A stretch of 5,993 nt of DNA from Bacteroidales bacterium (GTDB taxonomy: Bacteria > Bacteroidota > Bacteroidia > Bacteroidales > UBA4181). The notes under the pieces are model-generated. The model was not told where the DNA came from. It ran no database searches and saw only the letters and a list, made by a program, of their open reading frames with translations. The stretch's first letter is position 1. Every line of letters begins with the position of its first letter. The stretch lies in the NCBI GenBank assembly GCA_031259205.1, contig JAIRLS010000280.1, positions 1 through 5,993 on the forward strand, written 5' to 3'. The translations under genes were made by a program, and so were the position numbers. This document shows positions 5,799 to 5,993 of the stretch, piece by piece.

Positions 5799-5832
5799 TT
5801 GTCATTTTGCTATTTTAGCAAATTGTCATTTT
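5799..5832. repeat. TTGTCATTTT direct repeats flanking a short hairpin
   Basis: TTGTCATTTT occurs at 5799-5808 and again at 5823-5832, 24 bases apart. Between and overlapping them, TTTGCTA (5806-5812) and TAGCAAA (5816-5822) form a 7-bp stem with a 3-base loop. A third, inverted AATGACA lies at 5916-5922. The arrangement resembles paired protein-binding sites or a small repeat element; its function is unknown. Confidence 0.5.
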
Positions 5833-5839
5833 ACCCCTC

Positions 5840-5888
5840 CCTGTTTGTCCTGTTTGCGCCCGGGTCCGGGCTTACCCCGGGGAACAGG
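5840..5888. repeat. CCTGTTTG tandem pair and nested GC-rich palindromes
   Basis: CCTGTTTG is present twice, at 5840-5847 and 5849-5856. The second copy starts an outer stem, CCTGTT (5849-5854) with AACAGG (5883-5888). This encloses GCCCGG-GT-CCGGGC (5858-5871) and the palindrome CCCCGGGG (5875-5882). The whole could fold as a branched structure on either strand. No T-run follows on either side, so a classic intrinsic terminator is unlikely. Confidence 0.5.
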
Positions 5889-5933
5889 CTGCATTTTGCA
5901 GTTGCGTTTTGACGGAATGACACAAAATAAGGG

Positions 5934-5967
5934 ATTGCATTAACTGTCTGCTCATACAGTAAGCAAT
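5934..5967. repeat. Imperfect palindrome near the right edge
   Basis: ATTGC (5934-5938) and ACTGT (5943-5947) face ACAGT (5956-5960) and GCAAT (5963-5967), giving a two-block inverted repeat with an asymmetric interior gap. Its position shortly before a purine-rich segment at the edge suits an operator or leader stem of a gene outside the window. Confidence 0.35.
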
Positions 5968-5993
5968 TATAGCTGTAAAAGGAAGGATAACCC

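Larger units (their letters stand above)
5600..5993. other. Gene-free region with hairpins and short repeats
   Basis: No convincing coding region is seen on either strand from the operon promoter to the right edge. The left third is AT-rich. From about 5770 the base composition changes and several hairpins and short direct repeats follow, listed separately. The final bases (GTAAAAGGAAGGATAACCC) are purine-rich like a leader or ribosome-binding region, so a plus-strand gene may begin just beyond the edge. A weak plus-strand TAnnTTTG match sits at 5668-5675 but is far from any visible gene. Confidence 0.6.

Noticed and set aside
5849..5888. Intrinsic terminator
   Set aside because: A stem is present but neither strand has a T-run after it, and no gene end is nearby.
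1..5993. CRISPR array, tRNA or rRNA genes
   Set aside because: No regularly spaced repeats of CRISPR length were seen, and no cloverleaf or conserved rRNA segments were recognised by eye.

Overview
The window looks like chromosomal DNA from a Bacteroidota bacterium, probably order Bacteroidales. This rests on near-consensus Bacteroidota promoters (TAnnTTTG-type -7 boxes), weak Shine-Dalgarno sequences, and protein families whose wording I recognise from Bacteroides/Parabacteroides-type genomes. No database search was possible, so the taxon is an inference.

Left part (1-1294) is AT-rich accessory DNA that looks worn by mobile-element activity. It opens with the 5' end of a transposase-like gene running off the left edge on the minus strand. 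A hairpin sits directly before its start codon, with a candidate promoter overlapping the hairpin. At about 339/340 this element appears to interrupt a von Willebrand factor A (VWA) gene. The VWA gene is broken twice: it loses its 3' part at the junction, and a single-base frameshift falls inside its DxSxS metal-binding (MIDAS) motif. A palindrome-rich gap separates it from a divergent plus-strand gene of unknown function (851-1294).

Right part (1371-5532) is a compact four-gene minus-strand operon with higher GC. In transcription order it encodes a GT4-type glycosyltransferase, a polytopic membrane protein of the LPG-synthase-TM/flippase-like family, a second GT4-type glycosyltransferase, and a PlsC-like lysophospholipid acyltransferase. 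The genes are 3 bp apart, overlapping by 20 bp, and 12 bp apart, so co-transcription and translational coupling are likely. Together they suggest assembly of an envelope glycolipid or lipid-linked saccharide: two sugar-transfer steps, a membrane protein that may move or scaffold the lipid, and an acylation step. The exact product is not readable from sequence.

The last 460 bases (5533-5993) hold no convincing gene. They contain the operon's likely promoter and leader hairpin, then a run of hairpins and short direct repeats that may serve a gene beyond the right edge.

I did not find a clear new defence or RNA system. The most interesting points are the doubly broken VWA gene, the possible read-through-protection hairpin of the insertion element, and the glycolipid cassette with an altered acyltransferase motif.
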